From assembly GCA_013397795.1 (NCBI GenBank), contig VZTJ01002466.1, positions 1,908,571 through 1,972,570 of the forward strand: a stretch of DNA of 64,000 nucleotides, given 5' to 3'. The notes beneath the pieces are model-generated. The model did not search any database. It was not told the origin of the DNA and saw only the letters and a list, made by a program, of their open reading frames with translations. Made by a program: the position numbers and the translations under genes. The stretch comes from Orthonyx spaldingii. Its lineage: Eukaryota > Chordata > Aves > Passeriformes > Orthonychidae. The stretch's first letter is position 1. Every line of letters begins with the position of its first letter. Positions 34,601-45,661 of the stretch are shown one piece after another.

Positions 34601-37600
34601 ATGACCAAAGCAATCAGGGCTACCACAGGATATTTTGGCTGCCAGTTTACCGTTGTGCTCGATCTCGACAATTAGGCACAGGAACAGTCTCTGAACATGA
34701 ATGGGAAAGAAGGGTCAGTGCCCCTTGTCCTTCCTTGAGGGTTTGTGCACCTGTCAAAAGCCTCTCAGTGAGACCTCATTTTTACAGTAGGAAAATGAAA
34801 GATTAAGGAGTGAAGCTTTGTCTCCTTTCTTAACCTGTAGCAAGCCTGCAGCCTTTTTTTCCTACCTGATTCACACTCCAGACCCATATGGGCAGAGAAA
34901 CAGAGATACAGTGGCCTTATCATGGGTGTGGAATGTCTGATCCGGACAATATGATTGTGTATTGACAGATGGAGCATTTACTGTCCTGCATAGTTGGGTG
35001 ACTTACATCACCACACTGGATGACTTACATCTTGACTTTCTAACCTTTCCCCTTTGTCAGGGCATGCTCTGCCAGCTCAGGCACTGTTCTTCCAAATAGC
35101 AGTTCATTGCAGGTATATTTTTAACCTTTTCATTTTGACATACACCTCACACTGACCGTGATATTGCCAGTGATGGACTGTTTGCTACTCTTAATTGGAA
35201 AACCCTTTGCCAGTTTGATGCACTGTGCTACAATCCTGAAAACATCTCCTCTCATGACATAGCAATCTCTATTGCTATATTCCTTGCTCACTGTGCACAC
35301 ATTTCCTACATTTTGTAAATGTTTTAACAGTGACCTGGGTCTATTACAAGTGCTACATGTTTCTTGCATCATTTGTGCTGATTGTCACACCACTGATATT
35401 GCTTTCTGCTTCCCGTATTTCTGCCCTCCATCAAGTTTCACTCTGTTAACTTTTTTCTAATGCAGACAGCTATGAGCACTGAGTGATTTTTTTCAGCACC
35501 TTTATCTTTAGGAAAGACAGGGCATCCAGCATCTGTCTGATCAGTAAGCTTTTTAATATCCCTTAATGATAGAAATAACCTCTTAGTCCTAAACAAGTCT
35601 CTGTATTGTTTCCCCTTTGCTGTCACCTTGGGCCCTTCCGCAGTAAATGACCTTTTTTTTTCCCTTTGGCAAGAATACTTTAGCACTTCCAGACTTCTCA
35701 CAAAATGTCCTGCCTCACTCCCACACTCCATCACACAGCGTGATGGTCTCACGTCACACATCTGGGTCTGCACTGTTGAGCAGCCTTTCCTACTCCTCCA
35801 GATCATTGTCCCAGAAAGTTTTCATTTCCATTGGACACAACCACACATCTTTTGTGTGTCCCATGATTCTCAAGACTGCTCAGGCTCAAGAGCACCTTTC
35901 AATATTACCGCTCTTTCCAGGTCTCTCACATTTTGAGCTGCTGTTTTCTTGATGAGCAAGACAGGTTTCATGATAAATCCTTCCTGACAAATGAACCCCA
36001 TTCATGGAATAAGATTTATGTTTTTAAAATCTGCTCTTCCCCCAGTGTAGGCTGTCACCATACTCTGTCCCTGTGCTCTTTTGTTTGACATGTAGCAGCC
36101 TAGTGTGCTGAGAGGCACACTTGAAGCCTACCCATATGCCACAGCTGGATCTCTGCAGAATTTGTCATCAAACATGTGCATCTCATTAAGCTTCAGGTTT
36201 CAGTGCAAACCCAGAGCTTCACTGGATTATCTGAAACCTGCTCACTTTGAGACACTTTTGGATGAGGCTTGACTGGAGTGGTAACTTCAGGTGGAAGTAA
36301 TGAAAAATTTGAAAGTTTTGCTTGGATTCACCCCAATTTGACCCCAAAAGCTCAATTCTAAGCTGAATCTTAAAGTGTTTAAGATAAAGCACAGTAATCC
36401 GAACTTGTGTGACATTAGAGATTTCCAGTAATGGAATAACACTTGAAGCTTCATAATGTAAATGCCACTGTAATTCTGCTCTCCTCATGTAGCCCCAGAT
36501 TGCTATATAACCAAACATAAACATATACATTTTTCAGCAGTACTTGATAATGAAATTCTGAACTGCTAGTTCACAGTTGAAGAAACTGTTATTTTTAAAT
36601 GACTGCAATTCTACCTTTTCAGATTGGCTATTGGGACTGGCTCTTGCAATATTGTGCTCAGCCAGTTCATCTTGCTGATACCAATCTGATTTCACTCAGT
36701 ATCTGTGTATTTGTCACATGACACATCCATTGACTATGCACTCCTTATACACAGGAGAGAAGAAAAAAAATCTTCCAGCTTTGAGACTTTTCCCTAGTTT
36801 TGTTGTATCAAATAGGTCTGTGTGTCAGAGTGTTCCATGAATAAAACCTTCACCCAATGCCATCCTGTCTCTGCTGAAAGTCAATATCCGCATGCTCACG
36901 GCTAAGGGCTCCAGGAAGAAGTGCTGCCATTCTGAGCATGGTTTGCAACATCAAAAGATTTATGCATGGCTGAAAATTTTCACCGCTCCAGGAATTTGAT
37001 TGTAACACAAGTGTGGATCTGTCAAACCAGCTCTGCCTCTCCTTTAGCACACTAGCATCCAAACACCAATCTTGGTAAAAGACAAACCAGTGTCAACACA
37101 GCTCAGACCTGAAGAACTAGCCTTCCTCCCCTCACTCCTGGCCTGCAGCCATGCTCCTGCTGGCTGTGCTCTGGTCACACAGAATCCTGTGTCCTCAGGA
37201 GGTGCCAACTTACACAAAAGTCAACTGCTGAGGGGCTAGAGGGGTTTTGTGGCAACTGGTTATTTTTTGGGCTCAGCCTACATTTCCATTCCCTGTGAAC
37301 TTCACTCTCCATGTGGCTTCAACCCAAATGACACCAAGTTAAACAATAACAAGGGCAATCTTTTAGTCATGCTGAACTGGATGAACTCTGGGGCTACTAG
37401 AGATTTCATGCCACACTCACCCATGGAGAGGATTGTCCCTGAGTTGTGATCAGTCCCCCTATAGATGTTGGCTGCTGTTTCCTACTGTCTCTCCTGCTTC
37501 AGTTCCCCATTTACAAACCCGTGTGTAACACTGAGAGTCCAAAGAACACCAGTGCCAGGGCATATGTAAATATGTGTGTAGGAGGAAGTGGGGTGGAGCA

Positions 37601-37699
37601 CTACTAATTTTTAAAGTGCTTCTAGATCAGTCTGTGGCACATCAGATCTAAATTTAACACTGCTTGTATATACACACGTATGTAAATGGTCAATCCTGG
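31610..37699. other. Non-coding DNA, including a pyrimidine-rich block
   Basis: No recognised gene. A short (AC)n run lies at about 32540-32555 and CTCCAT-type repeats at 34266-34297. From about 34.2 to 36.0 kb the plus strand is persistently rich in C and T. The minus strand of that block carries a basic frame of 122 codons (35438-35806) with no recognised domain. The block may be a decayed repeat or a transcribed region, but I cannot identify it. Confidence 0.4.
34266..34297. repeat. CTCCAT-type simple repeat
   Basis: Imperfect repeats of CATCTCCTC/CTCCAT, about five units. Confidence 0.7.
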
Positions 37700-38410
37700 A
37701 TGCACAGACAGACTGGGGAATGAGATACTGGAAAGCAGCACTGTGGAAAGGGACCTGGGGGTCCTGGTCACTGCCAAGGTGATTCTGACAGCCAGGGAGG
37801 GCCAGCCCTGTCCGGGGGGGCATCAGGCACAGCCTCACCAGCCGGGCAAGGGAGGGGATTGTCCCGCTCTGCTTTGCACCGAGGCGGCCTCACTGCGAGT
37901 GCTGGGGGCAGCTTTGGGTGCCACAATACAAAAGGGACATAAAGCCATTAGAGAGTGTCCAAAGGAGGATCATGAGGATGGTGAAGGGCCTTGAGGGGAA
38001 GCCACACAAAGAGCAGCTGAGGTCACTTGGTCTGCTCAGCCTGGAGAAGAGGAGACTGAGGAGAAACCTCATTGCAGTTACAACTTCCTCATGAGGGGAA
38101 GAGGAGGGGCAGGCACTGATCTCTTCTCTCTGGTGACCACTGACAGGACGTGAGGGAATGGCCTGAAGTTGTGTCAGGGGAGATTTAGGTTGGGGATTAG
38201 AAAAAGGTTCTTCACCCAGAGAGTGGTGGGCACTGGAACAGGCTCTCCAGGGAAGTGGTCACAGCACAAGACTGACAGAGTTCCAGAGGTGTGTGGACAA
38301 TGCTCTCACAGCCCATGGTGGGATTCTTTGGGTGTCCTGTGCAGGGCCCAGAGTTGGACCTGATGATCCTTGGGGTCCCTTCCAACTTGATATATTCTGT
38401 GATTCTGTCA
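37700..38410 (+). mobile_element. CR1 LINE, 3' portion
   Basis: The copy begins in the C-terminal part of ORF2, where one frame still reads ERDLGVLV, matching the CR1 reverse-transcriptase region EKDLGVLVDNKL. It continues through the ORF2 end (AGGTTCTTCACCCAGAGAGTG, CAGGCTCTCCAGGGAAGTGG) to the 3' untranslated region (TTGGACCTGATGATCC, GTCCCTTCCAACTTGATATA) and the terminal TTCTGTGATTCTGT repeat. The frame is broken by substitutions and small indels. At about 0.7 kb it is one of the longest CR1 copies here, and it cannot move by itself. Confidence 0.95.
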
Positions 38411-41400
38411 TGTATATGCACATACACAAGTATAAGGTCCATATTCTCTCATTTATGTAGCTACTGTCATCTTCAGACTATCTCACAGTAATGAAAACAT
38501 CCTTCTGAGATAGGATAAAGGGGCATCTTCCCTTTCTAATATGCTGCAGAACATAGAGGTATGAGCTGTATCTACAAGAATAAGTCTCCCCAACCTAATT
38601 TGTAGGTATTGATTGAAATTGAACAATTAAAACCACTGTAGCAATTTTACAGAGCCAAGTTTGTGGACTCAAGTGGGCAAAATGACTGAATTCTTCCTGG
38701 GGCAGCCTACTTTACTCCCATCCTTAGGCTTCTGCCAGCCCTGCTGCAGCAGGAGCACACCTTTCAGCACAGTTGGCAGAATGAGAGAAGCTGCCAGGTG
38801 CTCCAGCTCATGGACTCATGTCTCAGTTCAAAGTCCCCTTTACCTGTAACTGCAGCTGAAATGTTTGTCTGTGAACAAGGGGCATGTACACACTCCCTTG
38901 CCTGCATTTTGGGCAATGCAGCAGCCACATAGTCAGATTTAGTGCTGTCTGAAACCTGTGTGGGCAAACATGGGTCAGGAGCTCGTGTGGGATATCCAGG
39001 ATGTAGACCCTGGAGCTCCTCTAGTAGCAGGGTGTTTCTGGACATCAGATTGTACTGTGGTCCATGAGGATCCACAATGGCTATCCTTCAGGGCAGGGGA
39101 TTGTCACCAGGCAGCATTACTAACCTCTCTGGCTCCAGAAAACTAGATGGCTGGACTTTTGCACTGACCAGCCCTGTGGCTTAAGTTACTTTGCATCCCT
39201 CAGCCATGGCTTCCTTACCTCCAAACTGGCATGTGCTGCCAGGCAGACAAATACACAAATACACTCCTCATTCACAGCTCAAAGCAAAGGTTCAGCAGCA
39301 TTCTGGTTGCTGTGTCCAGATGAAGACATCAACAAAAGCAATAGAGCAGAAACCCCACCTTCCTTCTCCCCCTTCCTCCCATGTTACTGTGCTCAGTGAT
39401 AAAATTTATAGCCTTAGTATTTGGAAATGCCCCAAATGCCTTTCCCATGGATACCACGTGCAAACTGAATTAGGTCTTAGTTTAAGAATGTTGTTAAGAA
39501 ATTTAACAGCTCTGTAGAAACAAGTGCAAATCACTCAGACCTCTACCTCCTTTCCTCAGCCATTGGGACAGTCATCAAAGTGCAATGAGGCTCCCATGGG
39601 AACAAAATCTGATGTAGTCCTTTTGGATGGAATTCACTGTTGGAGATAACATTTCAAAAATGTACTCTTCATTAACCAAGGAAGACTCAACGACCGCCAG
39701 CAGCAGAACAGAGATAAGGGACAATAAGATACCCATACCTAATGATAAGGTTTGTGTCACTGGTGGAGATCGTTGGTGTAAAATGGAGCCCAAAGCACAC
39801 ATTAATTGTTGCACACCCTGCACTTGAGAGCAATACAGGATCAAACTATGTTGATCTGCTTTTTCACCTTGGCTCCCCACTTGTATGCTAGAAATTCTCT
39901 GTGGTCAACAAGTGCTATGATTCAGGTTGTCCCCTGTTCCCTGAGAAAAAAATTTTGGCAGCCTTTTGGTCTAGGGAAAATGAGTCTGTGATTTTTCTCT
40001 CTTCCTGTTAATGATGAGAAATGACAAAGCCAATCCATGGAATCAAATTCTAAGATTTTCAAGGCAAGATTTTAAGGCTTGAGTGGAAATCTGAGCATGC
40101 CTTAAACTGCCATGGAAACCCAACAACTTGTCAGCTCAGGAAGGATCACTGCTACTGTGTGGAGGCTGATCTGGTGCCTGATGACATTTATGCTGCCTGC
40201 CCATGGGTAGCTCACTTTCCAGGGGTCACCCAGTCCTCTACAACTCCTTGAAGCTACAGGGATGGGCTGAGTGCTGAAGTGAGCACACATTTCCCAGCTC
40301 ACCCCAAGGGTCACTGGACTCACTGAGGTTTGGTACAAACGGTAGCATTCCCACATGTAAGAGAAGTTTATATTACCAACTTCACCTCATCAACTTCTTA
40401 ATAAGGAACAACTCTTTGCAAAGGGTGTTATAATGTAAGATGAATATTTTGTGTCTGAGGACTCTGAAAAAAGGGAGTGAGTCACACATCCCTTTCCATC
40501 ATGCTTTGCAAGATGATGCAATATGGCTTCAAGCGTCACAAAAAATACTCTTCTCTCTCCCCTTAAATAAAAATGTTTTTTCCATAAAGAAGGCTCAAGC
40601 TTTGGGTCATGGCAAGTTGAGCTCCTTGTGAAAAGCAAGAGGCCAGCATGGCTGGTTTTCAAAGGGTAAAACTAAATTGAGTGTTAAATAGAGAAGTTTA
40701 TTGCTAGTCCTAAAATTAAAATTATGTTAGTCAATGCTTTGATTTCGCCAATGAAGAGACTATTTCCCTACAATGGATTTTGATTCTGTAATTGAAAATA
40801 AAATGATGCAAAGAAAAGTCAATAAGCCTTCTACAAGATTCTGGTACTATCACCACCCTCTGTGTCAGTTGACAGCTCTTTGGTTTCACAGTTCAGTTAA
40901 AACTGGGATCCTATTGGCAGAGCTTGTCTTGTCTAGGAGTGTTCTAGGAACAGGGCTACGTGATTATATTTCTGATACTGTGCAAGTGAAGCAGAAGGCT
41001 GGTTTGTGCCTCTGGGCCAAATTCAGTTCAGTAATTTGCCCCGCAGGCACAGCAGATATCCCTCATGCCAACTGAGACCACACATGCTTGTACTTGGGAA
41101 GATTTTGAACTTGCACACACCTCTGAAATAAACTCCAAAAGACTACATTGCAATCAAGATATGTCATAAAAAATCCTAAGTAGAGCTTAGAATTGCTGAT
41201 GTTCAGAGGTTCTTGAAAGAATAATGCTTTTCCAGTTTAAATATTAAAATAAAAACTCAGACCTTGTCACCAACACAGGGCCAAGTGGTCAGGAGTGCCT
41301 TTGTTACAGGAAAAGCACAGTGCAGGCTGCTGTGCGCACCCATGGTCATACTGGAAAATATGGAGTTCCAGGTGCAGCATGCCCTAGATGTGAAAATGGA

Positions 41401-42198
41401 CAAAAACATCCTACCTGCACCTTTCAGGGGAGTGAGGAGTTACTGCTTAGGTCAGATATTGTGGCTAAGTCTGCACAAAGTAAGGATAGATAATAATGTG
41501 TACACCAGCATGATGGACTTTGGCAACTTCCAAATTTCTATACTGAGATCTTGCTTTATCCAGTAGCATTCCTGTTTCTTGTCAGGAAATATCTCATGTC
41601 AGAATCCAAAAGTATTATGACCAACACTCCATCTACAATTTTGCAAGTAAAATGTTATATCATTTGTCTTTGAAGTGTTAATTATTTTAGCACCTAAGAA
41701 AACATGATTCTAGGGAAAACAAGCTGCTGATCTGATCCAGAATTTGCTCTGATATCCTCTCCTGGTGGAGACAGGTATCTAGGTAATTCTGTTCTTCAGC
41801 CAAAAGTTACAGGATCCAACTCAAGACTTTCAGCAAGAAGCTTTGTGCCCTCTCTTAGATGCGAAGGGTGGAGCTAGGCAATAATAGTGATCCTTTCTGC
41901 TTTAAGTTTGTAACTGTGCCTTTCTGCAGCAGCCCCATGGGAACAATCACACAGATCTCTGAAAGCAGCAGAGCTTATAAAAGAAGAAGTAGTGGGAAGG
42001 CAGGATGATCCTCATGGCAGAGCTGACAGTGGTGGCGGCTGTTGCTTAGGAATGCACAGAAGCAGCAGAATTACAGAGTGTCTGGGAGTGCTTTCAAGAA
42101 AGCAATGGCTGAGGCTTTGCCACAGAGACTTAAAAAGCTGAATCCTAAGGGAAGAGGAAAGCAAACTGCTAGCATACATTAAATAAGCCCTTTTATGG
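38411..42198. other. Unique non-coding DNA
   Basis: No recognisable exon or repeat family. A TATAAAAG sequence at 41976-41983 precedes the T/G-rich tract and the CpG-enriched block, and could be a TATA box for a plus-strand transcript. It stands about 400 bp upstream of that block. Confidence 0.45.
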
Positions 42199-42338
42199 TT
42201 TTCTTCTTTTTTCTTTTCTTTTTTTTCTTTTTTGTTTTTTTGTTGGGTTTTTTTGGTTTTGTTTTTTTTTGTTTGGGTTTTTTTTGTTGTTGTTGTTGTT
42301 TTTGTTTTTGGTTTGGTTTTTGGTTTTGTTTTTTGTAA
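42199..42338. repeat. T/G-rich low-complexity tract (A/C-rich on minus)
   Basis: About 140 bp consist almost only of T and G on the plus strand, with T runs, GTT triplets and GGTTTT units. The lysine- and threonine-rich frames over it are artefacts of composition. It has the same composition as the A/C-rich tracts at 54-60 kb, in the opposite orientation, and lies directly before the CpG-enriched block. Confidence 0.9.
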
Positions 42339-42384
42339 TTTAAAAAGTAAATCGCCTGAGTTTTGGAGCAGGTGGTGTTTGTGC

Positions 42385-43165
42385 CTGGCCGGTTCAATGA
42401 GGGAGCTGCTCCATCGGCAGCTCAGCCCGAGCACTACAGTGCAGCAACAACAGAGGAGCCGAGGAGAAAATAGCGGGGAGGAGGCACAGTCTGACTGCAG
42501 AGAGATTAACTCCTTCCCTTCACTTCCAATCTCTCTGCAAAATTCTGCCGGAGGGGGAAGAGAAAGCTCCATTTATGTCGCTTCCCCTCCTGTAAGTGGT
42601 CAGAAGAACCTTATGGCATGACTGATATGGGACCTTCTGCGGAAGGACCTACTGGTCCCATCCTCACCTCCTGGTCCCGTCCTCACCTCCTGGCATTCTG
42701 CCATGGAACCGGTCACTTGCAGTGGAGACGACCACACAGTTCTCGGAAACATCAGCCGGGTTTTCCTTTCAGCTCTCATCAGATGCTGCTCGGTCCCCTT
42801 AATTCTTTGGGTTAGTTCCCGTTTTCATTATCTCTGCCTTTGTCTTGCTGATGGTGGCGGCATCTCGGTCCTGCTGAACCCGGGCTGTGCTGAGCCTGAT
42901 GCCATCCCAGCCATAAAGGTTTTGAAGTTGTTTCTTTCAAAAGCGGACAGGAAAGTATTTCTCATTCTAAGGAACAACCTCGGGAGGTGAAAAGCGAATC
43001 AGGTGATTCTGCCGTTTAACTCTTTTCTAGGTGGCCGAAGAAATATCAGTGTGAATTAAACACCAGCGTTCACACACACGCATCCCCACCCCAAGCCCAC
43101 GCTTCTTGTTTGCCCTTTCTAAGCACTTTGCCCCAAAGGTTTTTGTTTGGCCGGGATGCTCAGGG
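42385..43165 (+). promoter_or_regulatory. CpG-enriched block, candidate 5' exon/alternative promoter
   Basis: CpG frequency rises sharply here (I count about 27 in 0.78 kb), next to CpG-poor flanks. A good splice donor CCT|GTAAGTGG on the plus strand (GT at 42591) could end a 5' untranslated exon running from about 42.4 kb. The sequence before it is purine-rich and exon-like (GAGGAGCCGAGGAGAAAATAG). TATAAAAG lies at 41976-41983. No acceptor or coding exon downstream was recognised, so the gene is unknown and the exon is a hypothesis. Confidence 0.35.
42652..42689. repeat. Two-copy 19-bp tandem repeat
   Basis: CTGGTCCCATCCTCACCTC is followed directly by the same unit with one A-to-G change. 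It is a local duplication inside the CpG-enriched block. Confidence 0.9.
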
Positions 43166-45068
43166 AATGGCAGCATTTCATACCAATAGCTGCATACTGA
43201 TGCAAACAGAGCAGAAACAAAGGAACTGCCTCTTACTCGTTTACTAGTCTTCACGGATTAAAACAAAAACCCAAACCAACAGCCATCCAAGACACCAAGA
43301 ACAGGAACAAACCCTCAGCTGGCTGGTAATTTCCACAGCTCTGAATTCTTGGCCTCACTTTCTTGTCATTCTCTGTGCTGTGTTTTGTAAGAGCCAGTTT
43401 GCAAGAACAAAGCACTGCAGAGAAGCAGATAATATGCGCATACAGTGCCTTCTACTTGGCACCCCAAACCCAAGTTTTTCTCCAGGCTGTACTGGAATAA
43501 TAGTAATGCACAGAAATTAGTCAATCCATGATACCAGAAGCAACTTGAACATGCTAAAACAACATCATAGAGAATGAACTAAAAAGAAAGTAAAAATTAC
43601 ACATTTTGCCTAACAGCCACAGCAAAATCAAACCCATCGGCAAGTATGAGATTTAATAGCCAGGGCATTGTCTCTTTCAATAAGCAGTATGAATATGTAT
43701 TAATTGGCAGGCTCAGGATAGAATTCCTTGAGTTGGGGCAGCAGGGGTCCAAAATAGAGGAAGGTCAGCACTTGAGCCTTCTCCAGTTGCTTCAGTTTAT
43801 TTAAAATGTAGCAATTCCTTATGCTATACAGGTCAGATTTAGATTCCTGGGGGACTCAGGGTTTATGCAGGGCTGCAAATTATGCATTCCTGCCAATGGT
43901 TTGATAGGCTTGACACTGCTGTGTTCCCCACAGAATGCTTCTGCATCAGACCATTGAATATAATCTGACTGCATAAGGCACAGTTGAAGGGTGGTATGAA
44001 CCTTGACTACTGGACATCCATCTTCTGCTTTCAACATGTGCATGTGTGCAGGTGTGTGCTGATTCCTGAAAAAAATGGAAAGTGAGAAAGTGCAAATATT
44101 TAATCACCATTTATTGCCAATCCTGCCCCTCTGTAGGACAAGTGATGTAGAACAAGGACCGCATATTTTCACTTTTTCCCTAGGAAAATCACAGAGGTCT
44201 CAGGGTAACGTAAGGGAAAGCTGAGAAGGCTAGAGGAAAACAGTAGAATTAGCAAGTAGATATTGTGTGAAAGTGAGGCCTTTTCTATCCTGCCTCTGGA
44301 ATCTAGCTGGAGCATCTGCTATCCAAGTTGACATCAGCAGTCCGGCTAAAGAGAAATGCCTCCTGTCCCTTTACCGCTCCTGATGTGTTGCATCAAATGC
44401 TGTCAGTTCAAATTAAGCACTGCTGTTCTCACCCTGTGTCCTGCCTGCTGCCTGACTTGTTGCACTTCTGTGTGCAGCTGCAGCGTATGTACCCTGGCAG
44501 AGGCTGGTGACTGTCCTGCTCCCTGGATAGTTTGAGGAAGCAGCATGGCCAAGTTGGCAAATCACGGTAGTAAGGATCAGACTTGCCCAGCTCTGCACAT
44601 CTCTGAAATTGGTCCTTTTCCTCCCTGCTTATCTCCAACTTTTTGTTTAGACAGAAAGATTGCAGTCTAGCAGCCATTCAGAACAGGAGTCTGGTGCTTG
44701 TGCAGCCTCCAGAAAACAGATTTCCAGGCTCAGCTAAGTGCATGGTCTCGAATGAAATGGGCTGAAAATAAGATGAGTGCACCCAGCTTCTGCTATACTG
44801 GATATTTAATAATGTTTCATATCCAGATGCTTCTGCTTTCTCCAAAGACCAGTCTTCTACTGATGTGAAACATCAACAGGGACCTTTCAAAAGGTACAAA
44901 CAGATACAATACAGAAGCAAGGATTTTTTGAGGAGATTAAAAATCTCAAACTGTCAAGATGTAAAATTATGTCCTTTTGAACACCGGAATATACAAAACC
45001 CATACGTAATATTTTTGGATCCTGTGGCTTGTCCTCCCAACTCTTAGATTAAACATCTTTTTGGATCT
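43166..45068. other. Unique non-coding DNA left of the solo LTR
   Basis: A short A/C-rich tract lies at 43260-43280. Otherwise no repeat or exon was recognised. Confidence 0.45.
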
Positions 45069-45073
45069 GAGAC

Positions 45074-45656
45074 TGTCATGGTTCAACACCAGCTGGCAAC
45101 TTGGCCAGACAGAGCCAATTTCTTAATCCCCCACAGTGGGATGGGGAATAGAATCAGAAGGGTAAAAGTGAGAAAACTGTGGGTTGAGATAAAGACAGTT
45201 TAATAGGGAAAGCAAAAGCCACATGCATACGAGCAAAACAGAACAAGTAATTCATTCACTTCCCATGGGCAGGTCCTTCCCCAGGAAAGCAGGGCTCCAT
45301 CATGTGTAGTGGTGACTTGGGAAGGCAAACATCATCACCCCAAACATCCAACTCTTCCTTCTTCTTCTCCCAGCTTTACGTGTTGAGCATAATGCCATAT
45401 GGTCTGGAATATCCCTTTGGTCACTTGGGGGCAACTGTCCTGGCTGTGTGCCTTCCCAACTCCTTGTGCACCCCCAGCTTCCTCGCTGATGGAGTGGTGT
45501 GAGAAACAGGAAAGGCCTTGACTCTGTGTAAGAACAGCTCAATGATAACTAAAACATCCCTGAATTTTCAGCGCAGTTTCCTGAACAAATCCAAAACCCA
45601 GACCCATGCTACCTACTGAGAAGAAAACTAACTCTAACCCAGACAAAATCAGTACA
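45074..45656 (-). mobile_element. Solo LTR of an avian endogenous retrovirus
   Basis: The element runs from TGTCATGGTTCAAC to ATCAGTACA, so it has the TG...CA ends of a retroviral LTR. It matches what I know of a widespread avian ERV LTR (ERVL-type) in the motifs CCCACAGTGGGATGGG, GTGGGTTGAGATAA, CAGTTTAATAG, TGGCTGTGTGCCTTCCCAACTCCTTGTGCACCCCC and CCTTGACT. It is flanked by GAGAC (45069-45073) and AAGAC (45657-45661), a 5-bp target duplication with one difference. The sense strand is probably minus, where ATTAAA (45204-45199) serves as a polyadenylation signal near the 3' end. No internal viral gene is present, so this is a solo LTR left by recombination. Confidence 0.88.
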
Positions 45657-45661
45657 AAGAC

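Noticed and set aside
42012..42572. 186-codon minus-strand frame with a lysine/threonine-rich stretch
   Set aside because: The K/T-rich part is simply the translated T/G low-complexity tract, and the rest matches nothing.
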